A model generated the notes under the pieces. The model had not been told where the DNA came from and did not search any database. It was given only the letters and a program-made list of their open reading frames with translations. A DNA stretch of 64,000 bases, taken from Marinobacterium jannaschii DSM 6295 (GTDB lineage: Bacteria > Pseudomonadota > Gammaproteobacteria > Pseudomonadales > Balneatricaceae). Made by a program: the position numbers and the translations under genes. Every line of letters starts with the position of its first letter. Position 1 is the stretch's first letter. This document shows, in pieces, positions 30,257 to 38,265 of the stretch. The stretch covers positions 124,001 through 188,000 of the forward strand of contig NZ_JHVJ01000005.1 of the NCBI RefSeq assembly GCF_000620085.1, written 5' to 3'.

Positions 30257-30593
30257 TCAGTCTCGAATTTTAGGGTCGCCAAACAGGAAAACGCAGGCCC
30301 TTTGCTTGCTCATCAGGTAGGACAAAGCCGATGCTGTAACGGCTCGGGTAATCGCTACATACATCTTGTTCTGAGCGTCTTCAGAACCTTCAGGAAAAGG
30401 TACAGCGTCACCTAACACGAATCGTGTCTGTCGAGGAGCTGGCAGAATCAAAACACGATCATAGCTTAACCCTTTACTAGCTGTGGGTACTGAGGAAGTT
30501 GTTCAGATGTTTGAGAAACAAACAGGCAATGGCATCTTCAACATTGCCCAAAATCGAAGACAATTCACTCTTAACGGCCTCGTGAAATCCTGT
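30257..30593 (-). pseudogene. C-terminal remnant of a UvrD/Rep-type helicase
   Basis: On the minus strand two short frames join into a helicase 2A-domain tail. The first reads EAVKSELSSILGNVEDAIAC and on to FLKHLNNFLSTH, then a one-base shift near 30483 leads to TASKGLSYDRVLILPAP (motif V-like) and SEDAQNKMYVAITRA (motif VI-like, the classic YVAITRA). No N-terminal ATPase part is present. It ends 67 bases after the recombinase remnant and looks like the truncated cargo of the same dead element. Confidence 0.65.
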
Positions 30594-30666
30594 TTACACC
30601 GTAAACATGCTGTTAATTGTCTTCGTTCTAATTCCAACAGTCTTCGTTTTAATTACTTCGATCCAA

Positions 30667-31845
30667 TTAGACCACCTGCCCCGCAGCCACACCTGAGGCC
30701 CAGGCCCATTGGAAGTTATGACCGCCCAGATGGCCAGTTACATCGAGGCATTCACCGATAAAATAGAGGCCCGGCGCCTTTTTCGCTTCCATGGTTTTGG
30801 AGGAGATCTCATCAGTAATGATGCCGCCGATGGTGACTTCGGCGGTACGGTAGCCTTCAGTGCCGCTGGGTTTGATAATCCAGTTGTGAAACTGATCAGC
30901 GATCGCTTGCAGCGCTTTGTTGCCCTGATCCGCCATAGTGCCCTTGATCCCCCAGTGATCACAGAAGGTATGGGCGATACTCTTGGTCATCTGCTGGCTG
31001 ATCACATTGCTAACCTCAGCCTTGGGGCGTTCATCACGCTGCTGCTTCAGCCACTCATAAAGATCCAATTCGGGAAACAGGTCGATGCTGACGTTATCGC
31101 CCGGCGTCCAGTAGGAGCTGATCTGCAGAATCGCCGGGCCACTCAGGCCGCGATGGGTAAATAGCAGCGCTTCCTTAAACTGGGTCGGGCCGATAGAAGC
31201 AACAACGTTGTGAGAAGCCCCAGACAACGGCTTAAATACTTCCAGATCGGCAGGCTGCAGAGTGAAAGGCACCAAGGCAGCACGGGTATCGGTCATTTCC
31301 AGGCCAAACTGGCGGGCTACGTCAAAGGCAAAGCCTGTCGCACCACCATTGGGGATCGACAAACCACCGGTAGCAATTACCAATGACTGACACTGCACGT
31401 CACCCTGCGGTGTCACCAGATGATAGCCGCCATCACGGGCTGCTATTTCGGTAACGGCACTCTCGGTCCGCATCTCTACCCCAGCCCACTCACACTCGGT
31501 CAGCAGCATCTGCAGAATCTCCTTACTGGATTCATTGCAAAACAGCTGCCCCAGGGTCTTTTCGTGGAAATCGATCCCGTGGCGTTCGACCAGCTCAATA
31601 AAGGCCGCAGCGGGATAGCGACTCAGTGCTGATTTACAGAAATGAGGATTATCTGACAGGAAATTAGAAGGACCGTTATGAATATTGGTGAAGTTGCAGC
31701 GCCCGCCACCAGACATCAGGATCTTACGGCCAATCTTTCGGGTATGTTCCAGCAGCAATACTGAACGCCCACGATAGCCCGCCGCCGCCGCGCACATTAA
31801 GCCAGAAGCACCGCCACCAATAATGACCACATCGTATTGCTGCAC
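30667..31845 (-). CDS. YhiN/HI0933-family NAD(P)/FAD-dependent oxidoreductase
   Basis: A 392-residue flavoprotein. The N-terminal FAD dinucleotide-binding fold is VVIIGGGASGLMCAAAAGYRG (conserved glycines at about 10-15) followed by the family's GRKILMSGGGRCNFTN (about 41-56). The C-terminal AGLYFIGE-like segment here reads GLYFIGECLDVTGHLGGHNFQWAWASG, typical of HI0933/BaiN-like proteins. The physiological substrate in bacteria of this type is not settled. Initiation appears to be GTG at 31845, with aaggg ten bases upstream; no ATG is suitably placed. It is monocistronic, convergent with the remnants of the mobile element. Confidence 0.9.
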   Translation of the reverse strand: MQQYDVVIIGGGASGLMCAAAAGYRGRSVLLLEHTRKIGRKILMSGGGRCNFTNIHNGPSNFLSDNPHFCKSALSRYPAAAFIELVERHGIDFHEKTLGQLFCNESSKEILQMLLTECEWAGVEMRTESAVTEIAARDGGYHLVTPQGDVQCQSLVIATGGLSIPNGGATGFAFDVARQFGLEMTDTRAALVPFTLQPADLEVFKPLSGASHNVVASIGPTQFKEALLFTHRGLSGPAILQISSYWTPGDNVSIDLFPELDLYEWLKQQRDERPKAEVSNVISQQMTKSIAHTFCDHWGIKGTMADQGNKALQAIADQFHNWIIKPSGTEGYRTAEVTIGGIITDEISSKTMEAKKAPGLYFIGECLDVTGHLGGHNFQWAWASGVAAGQVV

Positions 31846-32124
31846 GTATGAATACCCTTACCAAAAATCAAAGCGGCACATAGTAGCACAAGGAGGGTTT
31901 GTTACGTGCGCTTCTGCGCTTGGGGAAGTCGATTGGATATGGGTTAGGCAATCAGCACTTGTTCTTCCAAGCGTTAGCTGTCCGCTATGGTAGTGACTTT
32001 AAAAAGCCAGTGGCCACGGGACAGGGCCACTGGAATAGCACTAATCGACATCGGAGAAATGACGCGTTAACGTAAGCGAACGAGCCCGAAGGGGTTGGGA
32101 AACTGGCTCATCCGCACTCTTTCC
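31846..32124. other. Intergenic region between flavoprotein and porin genes
   Basis: About 280 bases. Apart from the porin terminator hairpin at 32001-32033 and the promoter of the flavoprotein, I see nothing that looks coding. Confidence 0.4.
32001..32033 (-). terminator. Rho-independent terminator of the porin gene
   Basis: On the minus strand CCAGTGGCC (32033-32025) pairs with GGCCACTGG (32015-32007) and is followed by cTTTTT. It lies about 90 bases after the porin stop codon. Confidence 0.75.
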
Positions 32125-33186
32125 TTAGAATTTCACCCGCAGACCAGTGGTTAGCACAGAGATATCGTCAAAGTTGGCACCGCTACGGTCCAGGCCGTGG
32201 ATACCATAACCTGCGTAGAGATCGATGTTTTTAGTTGGGCTGTGCACATAACCCAAGACGATGGAATCGGCTGTATCGCCTTCGCTGACCAGATCGTTGG
32301 CGACCGCATAACGCACAGAAACAGCGTTTTTCTTATTCAGGATGTAGCCTGCCTTGACGGTATAGAAGTCCGCATCCGGGTTTGCCGGGTTATCGTCGGA
32401 AACAGTGGAGTAGGCTGCTGTCAGGTTAAAACCGCTTTTTGCCCGCCAGCTAGCAGATCCGCCGACAGTAACCTCGTCACCTGCTGTCCCGCCCTTGCTT
32501 TCAACAGAGTAACCCGCTCCGGCAAACAAGTGGCCGCCGCTACCAAGATCAAATAACCGACGCGCCCCGATCTCGGTAACATTATTGTTGGCTTTAACGC
32601 CGTGACTTACTGCAACCTGGAAGCCACCCAGTTTTGGCAGGTCATATCGCAGGCGGTCGTAACGACTCTCAAAGTCCAGATCGCTCATCGCTTTCTTGAG
32701 TGCGACCGTGGTCGAACTGTTGGCATCGATAAAGTTGATGTTGCCGCCCAGCAGAGATGGGTTGGTGAAAGAGATCACGCTGGTGCGAGACAGATCTCGT
32801 TCTACATTGCCGTTTGCCGCACCGTCACCCTGTCCGATAGAGATCTTACCAAATGCACCTTTGACGAATACATTGACATGGCGCTCTTCAAATTCAGGAC
32901 TGATTGATTTGGTGGTGGAGGTTACCTTATTGGATGGATTTGATTGAAACTGCGCTTCAAAGTGAGCACCAAAGGTCAGATCATCTACTTCATGTGCCGC
33001 TACCAGGCCGACGCGAGTCGAGCTGCTGGTGTTATCAACGATAAAGGTCTCGCTGTCAGTTCCGTTATCGGTTGCCATCATCGCTTGGTTAATCTGGCCA
33101 TAAAAATCAAGCTCTACGGCTTGTACTACACCCGATGATACTGCCAGCGCTGTACCAATAACGAGGTTCTTTGAGCAAGGCTTCAT
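32125..33186 (-). CDS. Gram-negative general porin
   Basis: A 353-residue outer membrane porin. The signal peptide (MKPCSKNLVIGTALAVSSGVVQA; two parts, cleavage before VELDFYGQ) is followed by a 16-strand-type barrel starting with the classic LDFYGQINQAMM and ending in the aromatic C-terminus TTGLRVKF. The internal loop with FGKISIGQGDG is typical of porins of the Gram_porin class. I chose the ATG at 33186 (agggga eight bases upstream) over a TTG two codons earlier. Being next to a catabolic island it could provide substrate entry, but this is inference. Confidence 0.92.
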   Translation of the reverse strand: MKPCSKNLVIGTALAVSSGVVQAVELDFYGQINQAMMATDNGTDSETFIVDNTSSSTRVGLVAAHEVDDLTFGAHFEAQFQSNPSNKVTSTTKSISPEFEERHVNVFVKGAFGKISIGQGDGAANGNVERDLSRTSVISFTNPSLLGGNINFIDANSSTTVALKKAMSDLDFESRYDRLRYDLPKLGGFQVAVSHGVKANNNVTEIGARRLFDLGSGGHLFAGAGYSVESKGGTAGDEVTVGGSASWRAKSGFNLTAAYSTVSDDNPANPDADFYTVKAGYILNKKNAVSVRYAVANDLVSEGDTADSIVLGYVHSPTKNIDLYAGYGIHGLDRSGANFDDISVLTTGLRVKF

Positions 33187-33722
33187 ATACAAATTCCCCT
33201 ACATATTGACCTCTTACTCGCCATGCCATAGTCGCTATACCGATATAAGAAGCCAAAGAGTTCTACTTATTATTCTCTCTGAAAAATCAAACCCTGCCTG
33301 CAACTGGCGTAGACGCTGCTCTACTCTTTAATGGTTACAGGCAAAGCTGTTTTCAGATTGAAGTACCGATGGGGATGCTATCAGCTCGCTCAACAACAAA
33401 ATAATATTACAATTCTATTTTGGCTATATGATTTATATATATCAGAATCTCGCTAAATTAGCTTTATCAAAGAGTTGACTAAAGCGAAGCTTAAACCGGA
33501 TAATCCCGAGAAACTCAAGCCGCATAATATCTATTAGAATCAATAAGTTACAGAAATCTCTTAATTCGGAAACCTGTAAGATTAAGATCCCAAAAATACC
33601 AGCGCTACCTAGCGCTAGAGAGGTATCATAGCTACGAGCGCTAAGCTAGGCACTAGAAATGTTTTGAGGAGTTTTATAATCTATAGGCGAGAGCATCAAA
33701 AATACAATGATATGTAGGGACA
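33187..33722. promoter_or_regulatory. Long AT-rich porin upstream region with AGCGCTA repeats
   Basis: About 530 bases, clearly richer in A+T than the genes around it. It should hold the porin promoter. Three copies of AGCGCTA occur at 33601-33607, 33611-33617 (one helical turn apart) and 33637-33643. No open frame is convincing. The LuxR-type gene ends at its right border. Confidence 0.4.
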
Positions 33723-34361
33723 CTAATAATTTGCGTAAAACGAAGATGTAAAAACACAGGCAGCCTGAGTCCTGTTTAGCACACCAAATTTTCGATATAT
33801 TTTTTGAATAAATGACTTAACAGTATTTTTCTCTATACGCATCTCTTCTGCAATTCGATCATTATCCAGCCCTTCCCTTATATAATGCATTACTTCCCGC
33901 TCTCGGCGCGTAAGGCTAAGAGGGTCTGGGTAGAAGAGTTGTTTAATATGTTGATCGTATTGCAACTGCTTATTTACATGTTCGGCGCCATATTCAAGCA
34001 ATAAGCGGATATAGTTCTCAGCATCCTGCAAAGATATGGCCAATGGGAGAACGATAGTTTCCTGTGCCGGAATCTTGCTCAAAGACTGCCCGAGCCTGGC
34101 ATAAGGCGAAAACAACAGCATTTTTGGCAAACGAGTTCCAGCGCCGCACGCTTCGACAAAGCGCTGCGCATCCCGATACGAGAAGAAACATACCAGATCG
34201 ACTGACGGGTTTTCTGGAACGGTCTCGGCCCAGGAACCAAGCTCGCGGATGTTGAGTTCAACCTGCAGATTGTCAAAGAGAGCTATCAGGCCAAGTCGAT
34301 ATAGAGGATAGCCACCGACGATAACAATGTTTAGTGAAGTCGACACTTGTTTTGAACTCAT
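33723..34361 (-). CDS. LuxR-family regulator with degenerate receiver domain
   Basis: A 212-residue regulator. The C-terminal LuxR helix-turn-helix is clear: LTRREREVMHYIREGLDNDRIAEEM and KNTVKSFIQKIYRKFGVLNRTQA (about 145-200). The N-terminal half (IVIVGGYPLYRLGLIALF) has the fold pattern of a receiver domain but lacks the acidic pocket and a clear phosphoacceptor Asp (LVCFFSYRD), resembling CsgD/VpsT-type regulators that respond to c-di-GMP or other signals rather than phosphorylation. Codon usage and A+T content near its 3' end are unlike neighbours. Target unknown; porin and catabolic genes flank it. Confidence 0.88.
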   Translation of the reverse strand: MSSKQVSTSLNIVIVGGYPLYRLGLIALFDNLQVELNIRELGSWAETVPENPSVDLVCFFSYRDAQRFVEACGAGTRLPKMLLFSPYARLGQSLSKIPAQETIVLPLAISLQDAENYIRLLLEYGAEHVNKQLQYDQHIKQLFYPDPLSLTRREREVMHYIREGLDNDRIAEEMRIEKNTVKSFIQKIYRKFGVLNRTQAACVFTSSFYANY

Positions 34362-34832
34362 GCTGGATACCGCTCCCAGGCCCCTGTCCTGACCAATATG
34401 ACACTGATCTCTTCATTACCTTTTTTGGCACTACTTTGCAGGGTTTCCCCGAGTAAGCCGAAAAAGCGCGGCTCAATGAGCCGCATAAGAAGCACCACTT
34501 TGAGGGCAGATGTAACTAAAACCACTTCCAACATCCAGGCGCTTGTGGCGTCAGTAGCCACTTCGCCTATGTCAGATCTTGTACTGCCTGGTTACAACAA
34601 TCACCTCTTCCGGGCAGTTTCACTCCATGCTACCAGGCCTCGACAAGCTAAATAAAAGATGAATTACGTATGCATTGATATAGTTTTTTTGTATATCTAA
34701 GCACTCTCAATTACGCCTTGATTGCGATATATTTCAAGACGGTTAGCTATATAAAAAAAATATTGTGTTCCGGTATATGTAAGATTCTTGTATATGCTGG
34801 TGCAATGGCGCTCGAAGCCTGGGAGGCAGACG
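34362..34832. promoter_or_regulatory. Intergenic region between LuxR- and LysR-type genes
   Basis: About 470 bases between divergent regulator genes. Besides the minus-strand hairpin at 34461-34484 it includes TTGCGATA (34722-34729), a half-site resembling the dyads found before the ligase and transporter operons, about 100 bases before the LysR start, and an A/T-rich run at 34750-34760. No gene is supported. Confidence 0.4.
34461..34484 (-). terminator. Hairpin with T run upstream of the LuxR-type gene
   Basis: On the minus strand GCGGCTCA-T-TGAGCCGC is followed by gcTTTTT. It lies about 100 bases before the LuxR-type start on the same strand, with no gene ending just ahead of it. It could be a leader attenuator or the end of a small RNA, or be left from a lost gene. 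Confidence 0.55.
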
Positions 34833-35804
34833 TTGAACCTACGACAGCTAAAGTACTTCATCTCTATCGTTGAACAGGGCAGCTTTCTCAAGGCAGCAAA
34901 AGTGCTATGTATCGCCCAGCCAGCGTTAAGTCAGCATATCGCCAATCTGGAAGATGAGCTTGGCACTCAGCTACTGATCCGTACACCAAGAGGCGTCACT
35001 GCGACACCCGCGGGAGAGGTACTCTACCAACACGCTCAGAAGATTTCGTCACAGTTAAAACAGGCACAGGATGATGTCCGTCTTGAGGCAAATTCGCCGA
35101 AAGGCGATGTAGCGGTTGTGTTGCCTCCAATGCTTTCGATCCATATAGCGCCGCGACTGGTTAAGCTGGTCGATGAGCAGTACCCCGACATCCAGCTTCG
35201 CGCCATGGAGGCCAGGAGTCTTAAGAGCCTGGCGATGGTTGAAAGCAGCCGAGCCGACCTCGGGGTCATCGCTGGAAGCACCCCAAGCAAAACGGTAAAT
35301 ACGCAATTACTTTACGAAGAGCCGCTTTACTTTGTTGAGCAGTACCCTAGCGAAGGCCAGCCCAAGGATATCGATGATGCGATATCGTTTCGCGAAGTTT
35401 CGAAGAAACCCTTGGCCGTCAGTCAGAAAAGCCATGCCGTCCGGGCGATGCTCGAAGATCTATCTGCGAAGAAGGATCTGCCGCTGAATATCAAGCTCGA
35501 AACGGAATCAACCCGGTTAATCATGAGTTTTGCCGCCAGTGGCGTGGCGAACGCCGTAATGCCCTGGCCGTCGATCTACAATATCTGGGAGCAGAAAAAG
35601 ATAACGGCACGAAAGATTACCAGACCCGATATGGTGCGACAGGTCTGTATCGCCTGGCCAAAAAACTATCCACTTAATACGGCATCGATAATCGTCAAGG
35701 ATATGATTTTTAAGATAATTAGGGATCTTTATGAGGAAGGCGTGATCGCAGGCCAGTGGCTGAGTGAGGATCAGCCCGAGGACTGCGATGCCATCGATCA
35801 GTAA
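34833..35804 (+). CDS. LysR-family transcriptional regulator of the catabolic island
   Basis: A 323-residue regulator. The N-terminal helix-turn-helix is LRQLKYFISIVEQGSFLKAA followed by IAQPALSQHIANLEDELGTQLLIRTPRG, and the remainder is the substrate-binding-like effector domain. It resembles the Nac/CynR-like subgroup. Translation most likely begins at TTG 34833, six bases after gggagg (34821-34826); a longer frame from TTG 34788 lacks a binding site. It is convergent with the fused beta-oxidation gene and is the intact regulator nearest the CoA pathway, so it is the best candidate for binding the shared dyads at 38012 and 49545. Confidence 0.92.
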   Translation: MNLRQLKYFISIVEQGSFLKAAKVLCIAQPALSQHIANLEDELGTQLLIRTPRGVTATPAGEVLYQHAQKISSQLKQAQDDVRLEANSPKGDVAVVLPPMLSIHIAPRLVKLVDEQYPDIQLRAMEARSLKSLAMVESSRADLGVIAGSTPSKTVNTQLLYEEPLYFVEQYPSEGQPKDIDDAISFREVSKKPLAVSQKSHAVRAMLEDLSAKKDLPLNIKLETESTRLIMSFAASGVANAVMPWPSIYNIWEQKKITARKITRPDMVRQVCIAWPKNYPLNTASIIVKDMIFKIIRDLYEEGVIAGQWLSEDQPEDCDAIDQ

Positions 35805-35831
35805 TGTGCGTTAGCCTAATCGTTGCGTGGG

Positions 35832-37901
35832 TTAAGCCCAAGCGCCCCGCTTTGCCGCTTGCTCAAAGGCCTGTGCCAACGTCCACCAGCGGGAACCCTG
35901 AGACCCGGCAAGGCAATGAATCTTCTCTGCCACCAGGTCCAGGCCTTTGGATTCTGCATAGTACATTGGGCCGCCCAGATGGCGTGGGAATCCGTAACCG
36001 TTTACAAATACCACATCAATATCCGCCGCACTGGTTGCGATCCCTTCTTCGAGAATATGGGCGCCCTCATTTACCAATCCAAGCATGCAGCGCTCAACGA
36101 TCTCATCGTTCGAGATACTTCGCCGCTCAATCCCCAGTTCCTGGGCGACCTGCTCAATCAACTCCAGCACTTGTGTGTCATCCTGACCAGCTCCGGCACC
36201 ATCCTCATAACGGTAGAATCCGGCGCCGGTTTTCTGGCCTTTGCGGCCAGATTCAACTAACCGATCATGCACTCTAAATGCCCGCTCATCGTACTGTGCA
36301 GCAGTCAGGGTACGACGCATCAGATACCCGATATCGATACCGGACATATCCGCTACCGCAAAGGGCCCCATGGCCATACCAAATTGGTAAAGTGCCTGAT
36401 CAACCTGTGCCGGTGATGCGCCTTCGAGCAGCAGCAACCCCGCCTCACGCTGATAACATTGGTACATCCGATTGCCGATAAAACCGTGGCATACGCCACT
36501 TACAACACCGGTCTTGCCAAGTGTTTTGAGCAGTTTCATCACGGTGAGGATCACATCCGGGCTAACATAATCCGTCTTCACAACTTCAACCAGTTTCATC
36601 ACATTGGCCGGGCTGAAAAAGTGCATACCAATCACGTTTTCTGGGCGAGCAACGGTCTCTGCCAGCCTGTTCATATCAAGGTAGGAAGTATTGCTGGCGA
36701 TGATTGTATCCTGCTTACAAACGGCTTGTAGCTGCTGGAACACCTTGGCTTTAACCTCAATATCTTCGAACACCGCCTCCACCACCATATCCATATTGCC
36801 TAATGCGTTGTAATCGTTGGTCGTACAGATCCTGCCCTGCATCGCCTCGGACTGGTATTCACTCATGCGGCCTCGCTGAACTGATTTAGCATTCAGGCTG
36901 CGAATCCGGTCGATACCACTGGCCAGAGCTTCGGCGGATAGCTCAAGCAGAGTAACCTCGAAGCCACTGTGCGCGAATGCCATCGCAATACCGGTGCCCA
37001 TAGTACCTGCACCAATCACAGCCACGCTTTTAACCGGCCTGGCTTCAGCCTCTTCCAGGCCGATGACCCTGCTGGCCTGACGTTCGGCAAAGAAGATATG
37101 CTGTAAGGCACGTGCTTGTTTGGATTGACGCAGGGCCAGGAACATCTCCCTTTCCAGCCTGCGCCCGGCTTCAAACGGCATGGTGCAGGCTGCTTCCACG
37201 GCGTCGATGCAGGCCTGCACGGATTGCACGCCACGCTGGCCTTTTGCTTTCGACTTTCGCCAGGAGTCAAAAAGCGCCGGTGGCAGGTTATCAGTCAGTC
37301 GTCTCGATACTCTTCTATCCTCCGGGACTACGGACGGAATACAGTTCGCGTAGTTGATAGCGGTATCGAGTAGATCACCATCAGTGACCTGATCGATCAG
37401 CCCAAGTTTCAATGCATCGTCGGTATCAACCGGTGCGCCAGAGGTGATCATATCCAGTGCCTTTTCGGCACCCACCAGCCGAGGCAGTCGTTGCGTTCCC
37501 CCTGCCCCGGGCACTAAACCCAGTTTTACCTCAGGGAGACCAAGCCGGCTGCCATTCACAGCGATGCGATAGTGACAGCCTAAGGCAATCTCAAGGCCGC
37601 CTCCTAATGCCTGGCCGTGAATCGCAGCTACAACTGGTTTATCACTGGCTTCTATCACTGCAACCACATCGGGCAGATCCGGCTCTAAGGAAGGTCTGCC
37701 AAATTCACTAACATCAGCACCGGCCATGAAGGTGCGTCCTGCACAGCAGATCAAAATGCGTCGCGCACGTTCATCGGCATTCGCAGCACTAACGGCATCC
37801 ATGATGCCCTGGCGGACCGCCTGAGAAATCGCATTGACCGGGGGATGATCGACGGTGATTACCGCTACGCCATCTGATATCTGCATGCTGACTGCTGCCA
37901 T
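35832..37901 (-). CDS. Fused enoyl-CoA hydratase / 3-hydroxyacyl-CoA dehydrogenase
   Basis: A 689-residue bifunctional beta-oxidation enzyme like FadB/FadJ alpha subunits or the peroxisomal multifunctional enzyme. The crotonase domain (about 1-190) has the oxyanion-hole segment AGADVSEF, GQALGGGLEIALGCHYRIA and PEVKLGLVPGAGGTQRLPR with the catalytic acidic residues. The NAD-binding dehydrogenase (about 290-480) starts with VAVIGAGTMGTGIAMAFAHSG and has the EAVFEDIEVK and IGMHFFSPANVMKLVEVV segments; C-terminal dehydrogenase domains follow. It would hydrate an enoyl-CoA and oxidise the 3-hydroxyacyl-CoA. A gagg lies six bases before the ATG. It is divergent from the ligase operon. Confidence 0.94.
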   Translation of the reverse strand: MAAVSMQISDGVAVITVDHPPVNAISQAVRQGIMDAVSAANADERARRILICCAGRTFMAGADVSEFGRPSLEPDLPDVVAVIEASDKPVVAAIHGQALGGGLEIALGCHYRIAVNGSRLGLPEVKLGLVPGAGGTQRLPRLVGAEKALDMITSGAPVDTDDALKLGLIDQVTDGDLLDTAINYANCIPSVVPEDRRVSRRLTDNLPPALFDSWRKSKAKGQRGVQSVQACIDAVEAACTMPFEAGRRLEREMFLALRQSKQARALQHIFFAERQASRVIGLEEAEARPVKSVAVIGAGTMGTGIAMAFAHSGFEVTLLELSAEALASGIDRIRSLNAKSVQRGRMSEYQSEAMQGRICTTNDYNALGNMDMVVEAVFEDIEVKAKVFQQLQAVCKQDTIIASNTSYLDMNRLAETVARPENVIGMHFFSPANVMKLVEVVKTDYVSPDVILTVMKLLKTLGKTGVVSGVCHGFIGNRMYQCYQREAGLLLLEGASPAQVDQALYQFGMAMGPFAVADMSGIDIGYLMRRTLTAAQYDERAFRVHDRLVESGRKGQKTGAGFYRYEDGAGAGQDDTQVLELIEQVAQELGIERRSISNDEIVERCMLGLVNEGAHILEEGIATSAADIDVVFVNGYGFPRHLGGPMYYAESKGLDLVAEKIHCLAGSQGSRWWTLAQAFEQAAKRGAWA

Positions 37902-38265
37902 AACATCCTCGCTTAGAATTTTGCTATATGGGTATGTTCCAGCCGGTTCACACCACTCGGTTGACCGCAGGGTAGCAAAGCGAAATCAGCGCAAAAAATA
38001 CAATTTACATGTAGCGACTATCGCAATTCCCTATAGCTAAGGCACCGCAATCACAATCCTTTATTGCTATAACACCCCTGTCTCCTTAGCTATCATTTTT
38101 ATATATATCAAGCAGACTTATTTAATATTTTTCTGATAGCAAATGTTCTTTTATCTTCGGTTTAACCTTCACGGGCTGTGACCTGACGACTGGATTGCCT
38201 GGTCTCGAATGTCGAATAACGCCCGCTGATATGACCCGCTTTAAGTAAACCGGAGAAACAGGTTA
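37902..38265. promoter_or_regulatory. Divergent promoter region of the beta-oxidation genes
   Basis: About 360 bases between the fused hydratase/dehydrogenase (leftward) and ligase operon (rightward). It contains TAGC-GA-CTATCGCA at 38012-38025, nearly identical to a dyad ahead of the tct operon, and TTAGCTATCATTTTTATATATATC at 38087-38110, whose second half again resembles the sequence following the tct dyad. Both are candidate regulator/promoter sites. Confidence 0.55.

Noticed and set aside
29205-30660. Insertion sequence with terminal repeats around the recombinase remnant
   Set aside because: No terminal inverted repeats or target duplications could be found, so only the gene remnants are reported.
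34398-34655. 85-residue frame between the LuxR- and LysR-type genes
   Set aside because: No ribosome site, low-complexity Ser/Thr content, and it spans a minus-strand hairpin.
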